Both the position numbers and the translations under genes were made by a program. From assembly GCA_023362775.1 (NCBI GenBank), contig JALMGJ010000061.1, positions 1,994,001 to 2,058,000 of the forward strand: DNA of 64,000 nt, written 5' to 3'. The notes under the pieces were generated by a model. It was not told the DNA's origin. It worked only from the letters and a program-made list of their open reading frames with translations, and ran no database searches. This DNA is from Charina bottae. Its lineage: Eukaryota; Chordata; Lepidosauria; Squamata; Charinaidae. Of this stretch, positions 11,563 to 22,156 are shown in pieces (the stretch's first letter is position 1; each line of letters begins with the position of its first letter).

Positions 11563-12186
11563 TTAGGGAATACTTCAGTTGATCAGGTTACAAATTTCAA
11601 ACAACTTTTTTCCGGTATGCAAAAAAAAAAAAAAAAGCTAACGCTGTAACATTAAAGTTGGAAAGTAGAGCTGTGAAACCTCCTTGCAGTAGCATTCTGA
11701 ATGATTTATACAAAAATAAGGTTTATTGTACTTACTGTTTCTGTAAATTGACTTCAGCCAATATGTCAGGCTTTGAGGATGCTATATTAAAGGGGAATAT
11801 AAAACATAGTTAAAAGAGGGCAGTTTTGCTATTAGTTTAAGTGCTAACTCATACTAGGTTTATAGAAAGAGGAAGTATTTTCTCATTTTACACGAGATGT
11901 GGTTTGTTCCTGTTTCCAAGTTTATTATAGAGTAGACAACTTGTATACTACACATATAGTAGAATAGGACTCTACCCCACCCACCCCCAGTAGAGCACAA
12001 ACTTGGCATGCTCACTGCTGAGAGGTTTTGTAATTAGAAGTCTAACCATAAATAGATGCCGGGAATGTATACCGTACTATTTAAAAAACATGCAGAAATA
12101 CTCCCTAACTTCATGTCTATGAAGGTTCTCAGTCATCCAGGTGGAATTGTCTGTAGCTTGAATCATGTCAACTGGATTTCTATTTT

Positions 12187-12235
12187 CTCAGTGGAAACGT
12201 TTCGCTCCTTATCCAAGGAGCTTCTTCAGTCTGAG
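12187..12235 (-). other. Hammerhead-ribozyme-like motif (arm 1)
   Basis: Read on the minus strand: CTCAG (stem I), A, CTGAAGA (catalytic CUGANGA box), A, then GCTCCTT-GGAT-AAGGAGC, a perfect 7-bp stem II with a 4-base loop. GAAACGTT follows (GAA box, short self-complementary ACGU stem III, U at the cleavage position), and CTGAG closes stem I. One extra A sits between the CUGANGA box and stem II relative to the consensus. Stem III is so short that activity would be expected mainly as a dimer. Confidence 0.5.
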
Positions 12236-12419
12236 CAAAGTTGGTAAGGGAATCCTAAATATGTTTCTAGGTAGCTGTGTGACCTTACACCTGGGGCTAG
12301 GTCATGGTTATATTGAGATAACATCTTAAAATAACATCTCAATATAACCATGACCTAGCCCCAGGTGTAAGGTCACACAGCTACCTAGGAACATATTTAG
12401 GATTCCCTTACCAACTTTG

Positions 12420-12468
12420 CTCAGACTGAAGAAGCCCCTTGGATAAGGAGCGAAACGTTTCCACTGAG
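12420..12468 (+). other. Hammerhead-ribozyme-like motif (arm 2)
   Basis: The mirror copy of the motif at 12187-12235, now on the plus strand. CTGAAGA is at 12426-12432 and GAAAC at 12452-12456, with stem I halves CTCAG (12420-12424) and CTGAG (12464-12468). Stem II has one mismatch in this copy (GCCCCTT against AAGGAGC). The core boxes are intact. Confidence 0.45.
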
Positions 12469-12519
12469 AAAATAGAAATCCAGTTGACATGATTCAAGCT
12501 ACAGATACTCCCTAACTTC

Positions 12520-14079
12520 CTTTTAGAAAGAGGATAGAAAACAAAGGCAACATTTTAGAACCAGAAGTTAGCTTAGATTCTTAGCTCACAGGGTAATTAT
12601 GCAGCTAAAAAAAGGGCAGAGAATATCTATATTGTCCCAAATTCCTGAAAGAAAAAAAATGGGATTAAAATACCGTGACTTGTAATACTTTTTCAAGAAA
12701 TCAATTTACAAGTATTTAATCAACAATGCTAAGTATCAGTCAGAAGCTAGTTCTGCCTTTTGTTTCCCATGAACGTGATCCATTTTTTTTTTAATATAGC
12801 GTACATGATCCAAATGGGTTTTTCATAAATATTTCAAGTTGGTTTTGAAATTACCCAGTTTTCAGAAGTGATTTTTCTGCGAGGCTCATTCAAAGAACAC
12901 AGGTCCAAAGCCCTGTGGAAGAGAAGACATTGCTTGCTTGCGCTTTCGGGTCACCTGACACGTTCCTTGGCCATAAGCCTTTTGCTTTTTGGACTGGCAG
13001 CAATTTCCCCTTCCGCTTACTGTCACAGCCAGCTTCCATTGTAAAGAGTGGGTTTTTTAGGTCTAGGGGGCCATCTAGTGGTAACGCTAAGTAGTTGCAG
13101 AAGAAAATAGCTGCCTTCCGTTAATGGGGACTTCATGGACATCCAAGCCTGAGTCCACAGCGGTTGTCAGGCAGGTGCTGCCACCTGTCGACATTTTTAA
13201 AAACGTTTAAAAACTCCTAAGTTTGAGGGTGACACAGCTCCCAATTTATCTGCTGAGCCAACTCACTAAACACGTGCTTAAAAAGTAAAATCTGCATTAA
13301 AATATTATAAGCACAAATAACACGAGACAGAAATAAATAGGCAGTATTCGTGGAAAGTTGTTATACCCTCTGTATTGCAATTCCGTTTAAGGCAGGTGTC
13401 TATTTCCTAACTCAAAGCTGAGAGTTCAAAAGGCAGACCAAAGATCCTTCGGTATTTCCTTCCTCCCTCCTGCCCGTGTGCAGAAAAGAGACTACGTGCA
13501 GCATCTTAAGCTGAGTGGAGGAGGAATAAAAATGTAGTATTTACATGCAGAATATGCCTGCACCATACTCCAAGTACTATTAAAATCCGTAGACCATCAT
13601 TTATTTTGCATTTCTTCTTGCTGGAAGAGAGCAAGGAACATCTTCCTGGTCAGAACAAAGTACCCCAGAAGGTGAAACGGAACTATTGCAGCAATAAGAT
13701 CTTAGGCATTCATCCTAGGAACCTTAATTTGTTCCACTGAGAACTTCCAAGATGCTTTGTCGTCGAAACAGCCTTCAACACAGCTGGCGAAGTGGACTTT
13801 ACCTCAGAAAACCACGTGGGCAAAGTGACCCTGCTCAATGTATTATTTTAACAGTAGTAGTGTACTCAACCTGTGGTTAGGGCTGCCTTCCCCAAGCCAG
13901 GATTACAACTCCCATCTGTCCCTGCCAGCTTGGGCAGGATGGAAAGTGCAATGCAGTGGTGGGTGGGTCGGGGGGAGCCAGGGGGAGAAAGCCTCCCTAT
14001 CCCAATTCACCCCGGCGACCTTCTCTTCGGAAGCCGCGCTCGCTGGGAATGGTGGGACTTGGAGGGTGCCAGGTTAAGG
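12520..14079. other. Intergenic, no gene seen
   Basis: AT-rich sequence upstream of RHOF. A degenerate fold-back-type fragment (ACAACTCCCATCTGTCCCTG at about 13904) is present. I recognise no exon or intact mobile element. Confidence 0.45.
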
Positions 14080-14620
14080 AAGCCCACCATAACCTGACCC
14101 ATCCCGACAACCTGGGCCAACACGTAACCCGGGCTGGGGTTTTCGGGGAGCCGAAGCGCCCAAGCCCCCGCCTCCGGGGGTGGGAGAGGGCTAGGTCGAG
14201 GCAGGGGGGTCAGGACGGCTTCCGCCCTCCCCCCGCAGCGGCCGCGTCGCTTCATAGGAAAGTGGTGGCGGCTTCCTAAGCCGCAACGGGAAGGAGGGAG
14301 GCGAGGCATCCTCCGCCGGCGCCGCCTTTCGCTCGCCTTCGCCCGAGGAGCGGGTCTTTCGAGGCGGCTCTTCATGGCCGAAAGGAACGGCGGCCGGGAA
14401 GGCGACCAGCGCCCCGCCGCGATGGGGAAGGGAGTCAAGGCGGAGCTGAAGGCGGTGGTGGTGGGCGACGGCGGCTGCGGGAAGACGTCGCTGCTGCTGG
14501 TCCACGCCAAGGGCGCTTTTTCCGAGGTGAGCGCCGGCTTTTATTGCCATCCTCAGCCAATTAGGGCTCGCTCGGCCCCCTCCCCAGCTCGCGCCGCGCG
14601 GGAAGCTTCCAGAAGGTCTG
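14080..14620 (+). promoter_or_regulatory. CpG-island promoter and first exon region of RHOF
   Basis: CpG-dense, GC-rich sequence begins about 300 bp before the RHOF ATG (14374), covers exon 1 and fades in intron 1. No TATA box is apparent. The island is small compared with those of SETD1B and KDM2B. Confidence 0.65.
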
Positions 14621-17600
14621 GAAACCTCCTTCAGCAGCGCCCGTGGAGGCTTCTGGAACCCCCCTCAGAGGGAGAAAGGGCAGCGCCTCCCCCTATTGGG
14701 AGTGGGGTTGCTCGGATAGCCCTGAGGCAGGGCTCCCCGCATGTGCAGCTCCCAGAATCCCCCACTGGGCATCCTCATCCTGGCACATCTGGAGGCAGAG
14801 CTCCCCACATGTGCAGCTCCCAGAATCCCCCACTACAGCGGGCATCCTCATCCTGGAACATCTGGAGGGCTACAGCTCGCCAAAGGTGCCAGTTATAGCC
14901 TTCCCCCAGCTGTGTCAGAAGGAGATTCTTGTGCCTCTAGATCCAGATGTGTAGGACTAACTCAGCTGGGGATGATGGGGCACGGTTGAGTTACTGCCTG
15001 CGTCCGTCCCAGGCACCCAGATGGCCAACTGGTTAATTGCATTGGAAAATGGCGGAGGGGAACATTCTCTTTACTCCACATCAAGATGAATCAAAATAAC
15101 TTGAAAGACAGGAAATGAAACATCTGAATTTTTTTAAAAAAAATAAGAGTCATCTTTATTCTCACTTTTGGGGGATTCCATCTTCTGTCCCCTGTTAGAA
15201 GCAGATGCAAGATTGGCATCAATTGCATTAACCTATTTTATCTTTTCACGAAATGCTGAAAGGCATTTAAAACTAGAACCTTATAAGGAATACTTTAAGA
15301 GGGAAAGGTTGGGAGACCTTAACACAGGAATGAAATTAGCCGCATACACCTTGAGTTACATGTAGAAGGTCCTTTTTTTTTCTCAAGAGGTATTAGGTGA
15401 GTCCTGCGTAATAACCACAGAGCGCTTTAGAGATTGCTCTCATAGACAGTTCTTTGGAGAACGGAGAAGAGCAGGTCTCTCTGATAATACAGAAACTTTT
15501 TGTCCAGTCCATGGAATTAATGATCAGATGGGCTGTCGCACAGCTGCAAAGAGCTTGCAAATCACAAGCCCTTCCAGTTGGCTCGAACTTCTGAACCCCT
15601 AAAAATCGTAAAAAAGGGTCCTATCCAGATGCACAGAAACTGGAGTGGAATTGACCCCAGATCACAGATCCATAATCTGGGCTGGATGCTGTTTCCATAA
15701 AGCGTATAAACTCGAGATAGATTTTAAGTCATTCCTCTCCTTTAACTAAAATAGTCCAAATTTGAGAGGTTCCACAAAAAATGGATCTCATGGTTTGTGA
15801 GCGGTCTGTCCATGCAGTAAGCCAAGCTTCCATTAATACTGAGTAGACTGTCTGAGCTTATTAATTAAACCTGAGATGGGACTCCTGGGGTGTACCATGA
15901 AGTCCCCAAGAGCTGAAATCAACCAGGAGATGTGACTTACCAGTGTGTGGTGTGTAGTGTGGTGGCGTAGAAGTGGTGTGGTGTAGACGTTTGCCGCCAT
16001 GCCTTTATGAGACCAAGACAGCAAACCAGGTGTACATTTTTGCCTCCCCAACATTTGCTGACTTAGTGAGAGTTGAGAAAAGGGCTTAAATAAAGTGAAA
16101 AGACTTGCCTTGGAGCTACCAACAGCATATGCAAACTTCGTTAGAAATTATTAAAATGGGGCAAAAGTCTTTTCACTGGTGTTTCATCTTAGGAAACATC
16201 TCAACTCGTATCCACGGTGACAGGATGTGTGAGTGACAGACTTCCCGTTGCTGCATTAGCTATTGCAGATTTCAGAGTTGGGAGATTGCACATCTGGGCA
16301 TTGTATCTGTCCTCAGATGTCATAAGATCCTTCTCAGCACTAGGCTGAGGACAATTTGCCACCTCCGTGAATAAATGAATAAATGCTTCTGCAGTGAATA
16401 CGGCACTGCTGCAAAATCTGGTTTGGATATACCCATCCCCAGTTACACATCTTTAGTTCCACCGAGTTTAGTTGGACTACTTTTGCATAGGTATGAATGG
16501 GACTGAAGTCTCCACCCACCCAGGTCCACAGCTAAATCCTGTTCTTGCAGAGGTCCGCCTGTATTTCCAGTACCAACGCTTGGACAATTGCACAACTCCA
16601 CACACAATGTGGTGTTAGCCCATGGACCGAGAGGCAGAAGTCAGAATATCCGGAGGCCTGTGGTGTGCCACATCCTAGGCTGCAGCTAAAACTCAAAACA
16701 AGTGAAAGAAAAGCGTGAGGCGTAAAAAAAAAAAGGCGTAATCGGTACACATTGAGAAGGTGTCCAGATCTTAGTCTTAGTCCAACACAATAGGTCAGAG
16801 CTTTCCAAACTTTTCATGTTGGTGACACTCTTTTTAGAGAGGCATCATTTCGTGACACACTCTTACAGCAGGGCACAAGGCAGGCACTAGGACCTGCGCG
16901 GAATCACAGCAGGTTTGGAGGCAGCCAGGCTCAAGGCAGGCACTAGGACCTGTATGGAATCCTGGCAGGGCTCGGAGGCAGCAGCAGCCGCGACACACCC
17001 AGACACTGCAGCCGACACACTAATGTGTCCCGACACACAGTTTGGAAAGCTCTGCAATAGGTGCTTCATGCATTTGGGTTTTTTGAGTATCTCTTGCTCT
17101 GATCACTGCTTCTCCTCAGGATGAGAGGCAAAGAAGCAATCCTCCCACAGTCTATGCTCAATCTGCTACCTTTAAAAGGGCCCTAAAACAGTTGAAGAAC
17201 TTAAAAAAAACAAAACACTACATCACCTTCAGAAATGTGGTTGCCGCCACTTAAACATTTGGAGATTTTTGTGGCTATTTTTGCAGAAGGGAAATACAAA
17301 GTTGTAAAACACTCTGGGAGGGGCTGTGAAACTTCACAGCAAACACTAATAACGCTCTGTTTTCCACTTCCTGACAGCAATACGCCCCTTCGGTCTTTGA
17401 GAAGTACACAACCAATGTCACAGTGGGGAAGAAAGAAATAATCTTACATTTGTATGATACTGCAGGTAAGGATAATCTTGTTGATTCCATTTTTAAAAAA
17501 ACATATTAGCTCTATTACTACTACTATTTCTAGGTCATCTAGTTGGGTAATTTTCATGCATGACACCTTTAGATAGACTGATTATGGCACAAGCCATGAG

Positions 17601-19749
17601 GTTTGCAGCTTAAGGGGAAAATCAAAAGGTAACCAAGCTATGTGTTCCTCTAAAAGTTTAGGAAACCTACATGGTGCAAGTCAGGAACATCATCAGGACA
17701 TAATCGTGCCTGGCATATTGACAGCACTGTCCCTTTTCAGGTTTCCCCCCCCCCTCCACATTATTAATAAAGAGAAACTGAGAACAGGAAGTCAGCCAGA
17801 GACACACACTTATGTAGAAAAGTACCTAAACCCATGTGGTATTTTCCCCGTTTTTAGGACAAGAGGATTATGACCGCCTACGGCCACTCTCCTACCAAAA
17901 CACCCATGTGGCTTTGATTTGCTACGATGTCACGAACCCTGTTAGCTTTGATAATGTATTAATTAAGGTAAGAGGTCTTTAGAACTAAAAAGTGAAAGGA
18001 TCATGGTTTTATTCTCTATACCAACAACCCCTTTGTGACGCGGCTAGTTAGAAGCCCTTTGCAGTTGCTTAGTGTACACGTCATCTGGTGCCATCACCCA
18101 ATTGGTTTGGTTATGGCGTGCTGTGTCACTGTAGCTTGCAAAACATGTTTTATGGTTTTGCATAAACTATAAATCTAGCCAGTTGCAGCTTATTGAAGAA
18201 ACTATAGTTTAGCATAGGTAATCCTGGTATTTCCAAAGCTGCACCATCGGCATGGGTCTAAGCCAGAGCTTTCCAAACTGTGTGTCGCGACACAAAAGTG
18301 TGTCGCCACACACAGTCTGGTGTGTCGCCACACAACCCGGAAGCGCTGATCATCATCAGCGCTTCCGGGTTTTCCCACGGCGACACACCAGCGGCGGTGT
18401 GCAAAAACCCAAAAGCGGCAGCAGCGCTTCCGGGTTTTTGCGCGCTGCCGCAACGGCGGCACTTCCGGGTTTTCCCGCGGCGACACACCAACGGCGGTTG
18501 GTGTGTCGCCGCGGGAAAACTTTGGAAAGCCCTGGTCTAAGCCTTCAAGACAGGGGAGGAGAAACCAGAAGCCATGGATAAAGGAGGTAGCTTCTAGCTT
18601 TAACAAGCCACGGCTCTAGCAAACCATAACTGTCAGGGAGACACAGGAGAGTGGAGAAGAGGGCCGGGCCAATAGAGATAAGCGGGCACGCAGCTCGGAG
18701 TGCCTGGCCTATTTTCCCAAACGTCAGAAGAAGGCTCCGCCCTAGGTTGGACTGATATACTTGGGAATCTGTAGGCATCGTTAGTTTAGCAGGATTTCTG
18801 TATGTAGGTATGCAATAAACACTAGAGACTAGATTCCCTGCCTCGGCGTGTTATTTCTGCACCTACACACGACAATAACTTAGTCCACGATGTACCCTGC
18901 TTCCATTTGAGCTCCTCTGGCAAAGTTCAAACGCTCTGTTCTCCAACAGTGGGTCCATGAAGTGAACCACTTCTGTCGTGGAATCCCCACCCTCTTGGTG
19001 GGTTGCAAAACAGATCTCCGGAAAGACAAAGAACATATCAGAAAGCTCCGCTCCGCTCAACAGGAACCCATCACTTACAAGCAGGTAAAGAGAGCAAGCA
19101 AGTCAGCATCTCCTTCAGGTATAATCCACCGGGTTCAGGGGACCTGCCCTTCTGAGCAACAGCATGGAGACGACCTGCTCGATTCAGCAGCCATCAGCCC
19201 ATGTAGTAACCAAACCTCGTACAGTGTACCGAGCCACGAGGTGATGAGGTGATTTGGTTTGGACGTAAGAGGCTAGGCAAGTCAACAGCAACCACGAGCC
19301 CATCTTGTCCGATGAGATCCAAGTGGGCACACGCTGTCTCTACCGTGAGCCTTTTGGTTCGCTCATATAATGCTCGGATTTGTAGGATGGGGCGCAGCAG
19401 AGCGCATAGCAGCCACGCTCTGCCTCCTGCGATCCCCATCTCCTCCTAGTCAGCAGCCATCCCCTCAACTCCTGCAAAGCAGCATGAAAAATCCATAGTC
19501 GAGCCACCAACCCTTCTCCAGCTTACCTTGTGGCTTGCTGCTGACTCCATCCCATAAGGCTTCTGTGCATATGCTTTCTTGCAGGGTGAAGAGGCCTGTC
19601 GCCGGATCAACGCAAACGTTTACCTGGAGTGCTCAGCCAAGTTCCGCGAAAACGTCGAACCCATTTTTAGCGAAGCTGCTAGCTTAGCTTTGAACGCCAT
19701 CAAGAAGGCCAGATGCCAGAAGAAGTCAAGGCCCTGCATCCTCTTATGA
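14374..19749 (+). CDS. RHOF: RHOF (Rif), Rho-family small GTPase
   Basis: Small GTPase that drives actin filopodia at the plasma membrane. Exons: 14374-14526, 17378-17465, 17858-17967, 18950-19084, 19585-19749; joined they give 216 residues (human 211). Visible motifs: P-loop GDGGCGKTS at 31-39; switch [11 protein letters not shown] at 53-62; DTAGQE at 78-83; CKTD at 136-139; ECSAK at 177-181; and a C-terminal CaaX box CILL after a basic RCQKKSR stretch, indicating a prenylated tail. YAPSVFEKY and the long N-terminus before the P-loop mark RHOF rather than RHOD, RAC or CDC42. Start: the ATG at 14374 gives an N-terminus close to the human length; the in-frame ATG at 14422 would shorten it by 16. 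No frameshift or stop is seen. Introns 1 and 3 carry hAT MITEs, and intron 3 also a solo LTR. Confidence 0.95.
14724..14864. repeat. Two-copy tandem duplication in RHOF intron 1
   Basis: A 68-bp unit (14724-14791) is followed directly by a near-copy of 73 bp (14792-14864). Both have GAGGCAG, CTCCCC, CATGTGCAGCTCCCAGAATC and GGGCATCCTCATCCTGG. The second copy has a 5-bp insertion (ACAGC). Confidence 0.8.
16796..17054 (-). mobile_element. hAT MITE (CAGAGCTTTCC family), copy 1, in RHOF intron 1
   Basis: Terminal inverted repeats CAGAGCTTTCCAAACT...AGTTTGGAAAGCTCTG are flanked by a perfect 8-bp duplication CAATAGGT (16788-16795 and 17055-17062). An 8-bp TSD with CAG...CTG ends is the hAT-superfamily signature. 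The interior has GTTGGTGACAC, AGGCACTAGGACCTG repeated about twice, and a GCAGCAGCAGCCG stretch. Orientation is opposite to copy 3 at 22716. There is no transposase, so it is non-autonomous. Confidence 0.9.
18264..18534 (+). mobile_element. hAT MITE (CAGAGCTTTCC family), CpG-rich variant, copy 2, in RHOF intron 3
   Basis: Same termini (CAGAGCTTTCCAAACTGTGT ... ACTTTGGAAAGCCCTG) with a perfect 8-bp TSD GTCTAAGC (18256-18263, 18535-18542). The interior is different and CpG-rich: TGTGTCGCCACACA, CGGAAGCGCTGATCATCATC, and repeated CTTCCGGGTTTT and CGGCGACACACCA in both orientations, so it can fold extensively. Confidence 0.88.
18631..18874 (+). mobile_element. Solo LTR (244 bp) with 5-bp TSD, in RHOF intron 3
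   Basis: Begins TGTCAGGGAG and ends ACACGACA, with short inverted termini TGTC/GACA. Exact 5-bp duplications ATAAC lie at 18626-18630 and 18875-18879. A polyadenylation signal AATAAA at 18814-18819 sits 55 bp before the 3' end, as expected in an LTR R/U5 region. No internal retroelement sequence is next to it, so it is a recombination-derived solo LTR. TG...CA ends and a 5-bp TSD fit Ty3/gypsy-type elements, but ERV or copia cannot be ruled out. It lies 75 bp from the RHOF exon 4 acceptor. Confidence 0.82.
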
Positions 19750-20098
19750 CGACATGAAACCGGCCAGAGGAAAACAGTTGCTCTTCGTCCTTCGGTGATA
19801 TGCAAGGCCTTTCTAGGTTTTATTTCAGACTTCTCAGGGACTATTTATTTGGATTTTAACGGGAGAAGGAACTTGTTTTACATTCATTTCTGCTTTTAGT
19901 GAACCTTTTCATCCCATGGTCAAATGTTTCACTATGAAGGAGCCCTTCCATTTCCAGATCTTTTTACTTGTGGAAGAAAGATCACTTTACTACTTGCCAT
20001 TTTTAAATAACAATTTAAAAAACCAATCTCTTACATCATCGCAGTATTACCTAACTGCAGTTTGCACCTGGAATGACTCCTCCTCCTCCCTCCTTTTC

Positions 20099-20104
20099 AA
20101 TAAA
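20099..20104 (+). other. RHOF polyadenylation signal
   Basis: AATAAA 350 bp after the RHOF stop codon (TGA 19747-19749), before the first repeat of the tail-to-tail spacer. It gives a 3' UTR of about 0.37 kb. Confidence 0.7.
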
Positions 20105-20178
20105 CTTTTCAAGGTGCGAGTTGGAGTTGCATAACATACTAAACCATACACTAGAGTTTGCTTGACTTCAGTTTAATC

Positions 20179-20312
20179 CAATGTTTCTCAACCGTAGCAG
20201 CTTGAAGATGTGTGGACTTCAACTCCCAGAATTCCCCAGCCAGCACGCTGGCTGGGGTATTCTGGGAGTAGAAGTCCACACATCTTCAAGTTGCTAAGGT
20301 TGAGAAACACTG
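20179..20312. mobile_element. Fold-back MITE (CAGTGTTTCTCAACC family)
   Basis: Nearly palindromic 134-bp element: CAATGTTTCTCAACC...GGTTGAGAAACACTG, with arms containing GACTTCAACTCCCAGAATTC and its complement. Flanks read GTTTAATC (20171-20178) and GTTTAATG (20313-20320), a 7/8 match to an 8-bp TSD, which fits a hAT-type MITE. It is nested in an older unnamed repeat (about 20140-20450). Relatives are at 34203, 37995, 43305, 54926, 58083 and 63948. Confidence 0.8.
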
Positions 20313-20957
20313 GTTTAATGCATCGTTTGTCTGTTGCCACTGTAGCTTGCAGACTGTGGTTTATGGTTTAGTGTTGCCATTAACCTCCTAGCCAAGTGTG
20401 CTTGTTCAGCCAACCTTCGTTAAAATGGACCCTCATTCAGTATGATGTATGAACGCAAGGGCTGTGACCCTTCCTTACCAATCTGTAATACCCTAGGAAC
20501 CCTTCGAGACAGAAATCAGCCCAAGAGTTCAGAAGTTAAAGTACAGTATGGCTGTGATTTAATTGTTACTCAGGTATAGTGAGCCCCAATTCAGTTGGAA
20601 GGTTCAAACACCATCTGCATAGGAAACAACTGGTAAGACCTTACGATTTGCCACACTTGTGCCTATATAAGATTCTTTAGATTGTTTTCCTCTATTTCAT
20701 AAGGAGTAGCTACCTCAAAATATGCCTTTATATCTGCTGCTGTGCCTTTAAACAATTTCTAGCTGAAAGTTGGACCCTTTATGCTGATTCTCTTTGTTCC
20801 TGTCTTTGTAATACTCTGAACTGTACTTTAAATTTTTTAAAAACATTTTTAATAGAAAAATAAAAAATAAAAATAATCATGGAGGGGACAATCAAATATT
20901 TGGACTAATGGTGGGGGAGGGGGGAAGCGTTTCATTAAAATACAATAGTAGTAATAA

Positions 20958-21012
20958 ATAATATATATATAATATAATATAATATAATATAATATAATAT
21001 AATAAATAAATA
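20958..21012. repeat. AT-rich microsatellite (ATATA / TAATA)n
   Basis: ATATATATAT followed by about seven TAATA units and an (AATA)n end. Simple repeat in the RHOF-TMEM120B spacer. Confidence 0.85.
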
Positions 21013-21804
21013 AGAGGATAGAACTGTAATGAGTTGTCATTTCTAAATCGTAAGCTTATTGGATCAGTTAATTTACGCAGGAGGAAAATCGGTTTATATC
21101 GTATACCAAATAATTCAGATTTTAATCAGCAGAATTTACCCAGGCGCATATAGCACGCATAAAAGCAAAGCCGAGTTTTGCCTTGGATGCCAACTTGCAC
21201 CTGTCATTTCCAGAGCTCTCTTTTTATCAGGGAAAAATAGCTTCATCTGTGGCAGGAAGACGAGGAACACCCAGCAACCCACATTCTCCCCAAACTCTTT
21301 ATGACTAATCTTAAAATGCCTCGCAAGAAATACGTCCTACAACTTAAAGTTATGTCACGGAATCACAGGGAGGAGGGAAGAGCCGTTCTTTATTTGCCAT
21401 CTTCTCCCCCTCGAGGCACAACAAGATTTGAAGGAAGTCTGAATACGGAAAACATTCATGCAATTTTGGGGTCAACAAAGCCAGAAACAAACTCTGAGAT
21501 TATTCATTGGGCTGCAAGAAGCTTGTGTAATTCCTCATCTCCCATCCTTGCTAAAGTTTGCTGAAATAAATGACAAAGGAGGACTGGAGGTTCCTGCGTA
21601 TATCCTATAAGCAGCCTGGCCATCCGGAGCCACAATTCACACGTTTCTCCCCCACCCAACTGACTGCAAACAGAGAGATGTTGGGCACCTATTCAAGCTA
21701 TACAAGGTTCTAAGAGACTGAGCTATCTGGATTGGACAGCGTCAAGCAGGCACAAATAAGTTCCCAACCCTGGCACTTCAAACAGCCATACAATTAAAGC
21801 TTGC

Positions 21805-21810
21805 TTTATT
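21805..21810 (-). other. TMEM120B polyadenylation signal (candidate)
   Basis: TTTATT on plus, i.e. AATAAA on minus, 347 bp beyond the TMEM120B stop. A second candidate is at 21389-21394. Choice between them is a guess. Confidence 0.5.
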
Positions 21811-22156
21811 CCAGAATAATTCTATCTCCTTAAGAAAAAAATTCCCATCCATGTCCCTCCCAGAGAGGGCCAACTTTATGGCTGGATCCTCCCCAAAAGT
21901 TGGGGTTTTGCATTCAGGATAAATATATAAACAGGTCATTCATTGGTGGGGAGACAGCAGCATCGACAAATCAGTCAGTTTTGGAAGACACAGCAGGACG
22001 TTGAGTGGCATCTTCTCCAGGGCTTCGCTTAGCAGAGGGCCGGTGAAGAAGCCGGAGAACTGGTAGGAACGCATGCCTAACTGCAGAGAAGGCCACAAGG
22101 GACCAGACCTCCATGCCACATTAACTTGCACTGCCCGCAAGTTCGGCCCTCCCGTT

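Larger units (their letters stand above)
12113..12504. mobile_element. Palindromic Penelope-like insertion with two opposed hammerhead-like motifs and 15-bp TSD
   Basis: An exact 15-bp direct repeat, ATACTCCCTAACTTC, flanks the insertion (12098-12112 and 12505-12519). Inside, two arms of 169 bp (12151-12319 and 12336-12504) are near-perfect reverse complements around a 16-bp loop; I count only a couple of mismatches. Bases 12113-12150 extend one arm. Each arm carries a CTGAAGA...GCGAAACGTTT motif like a hammerhead ribozyme core. Inverted arrangements, variable TSDs and hammerhead motifs are known for Penelope-like retroelements; the class assignment is inference because no protein is encoded. 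Confidence 0.65.
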
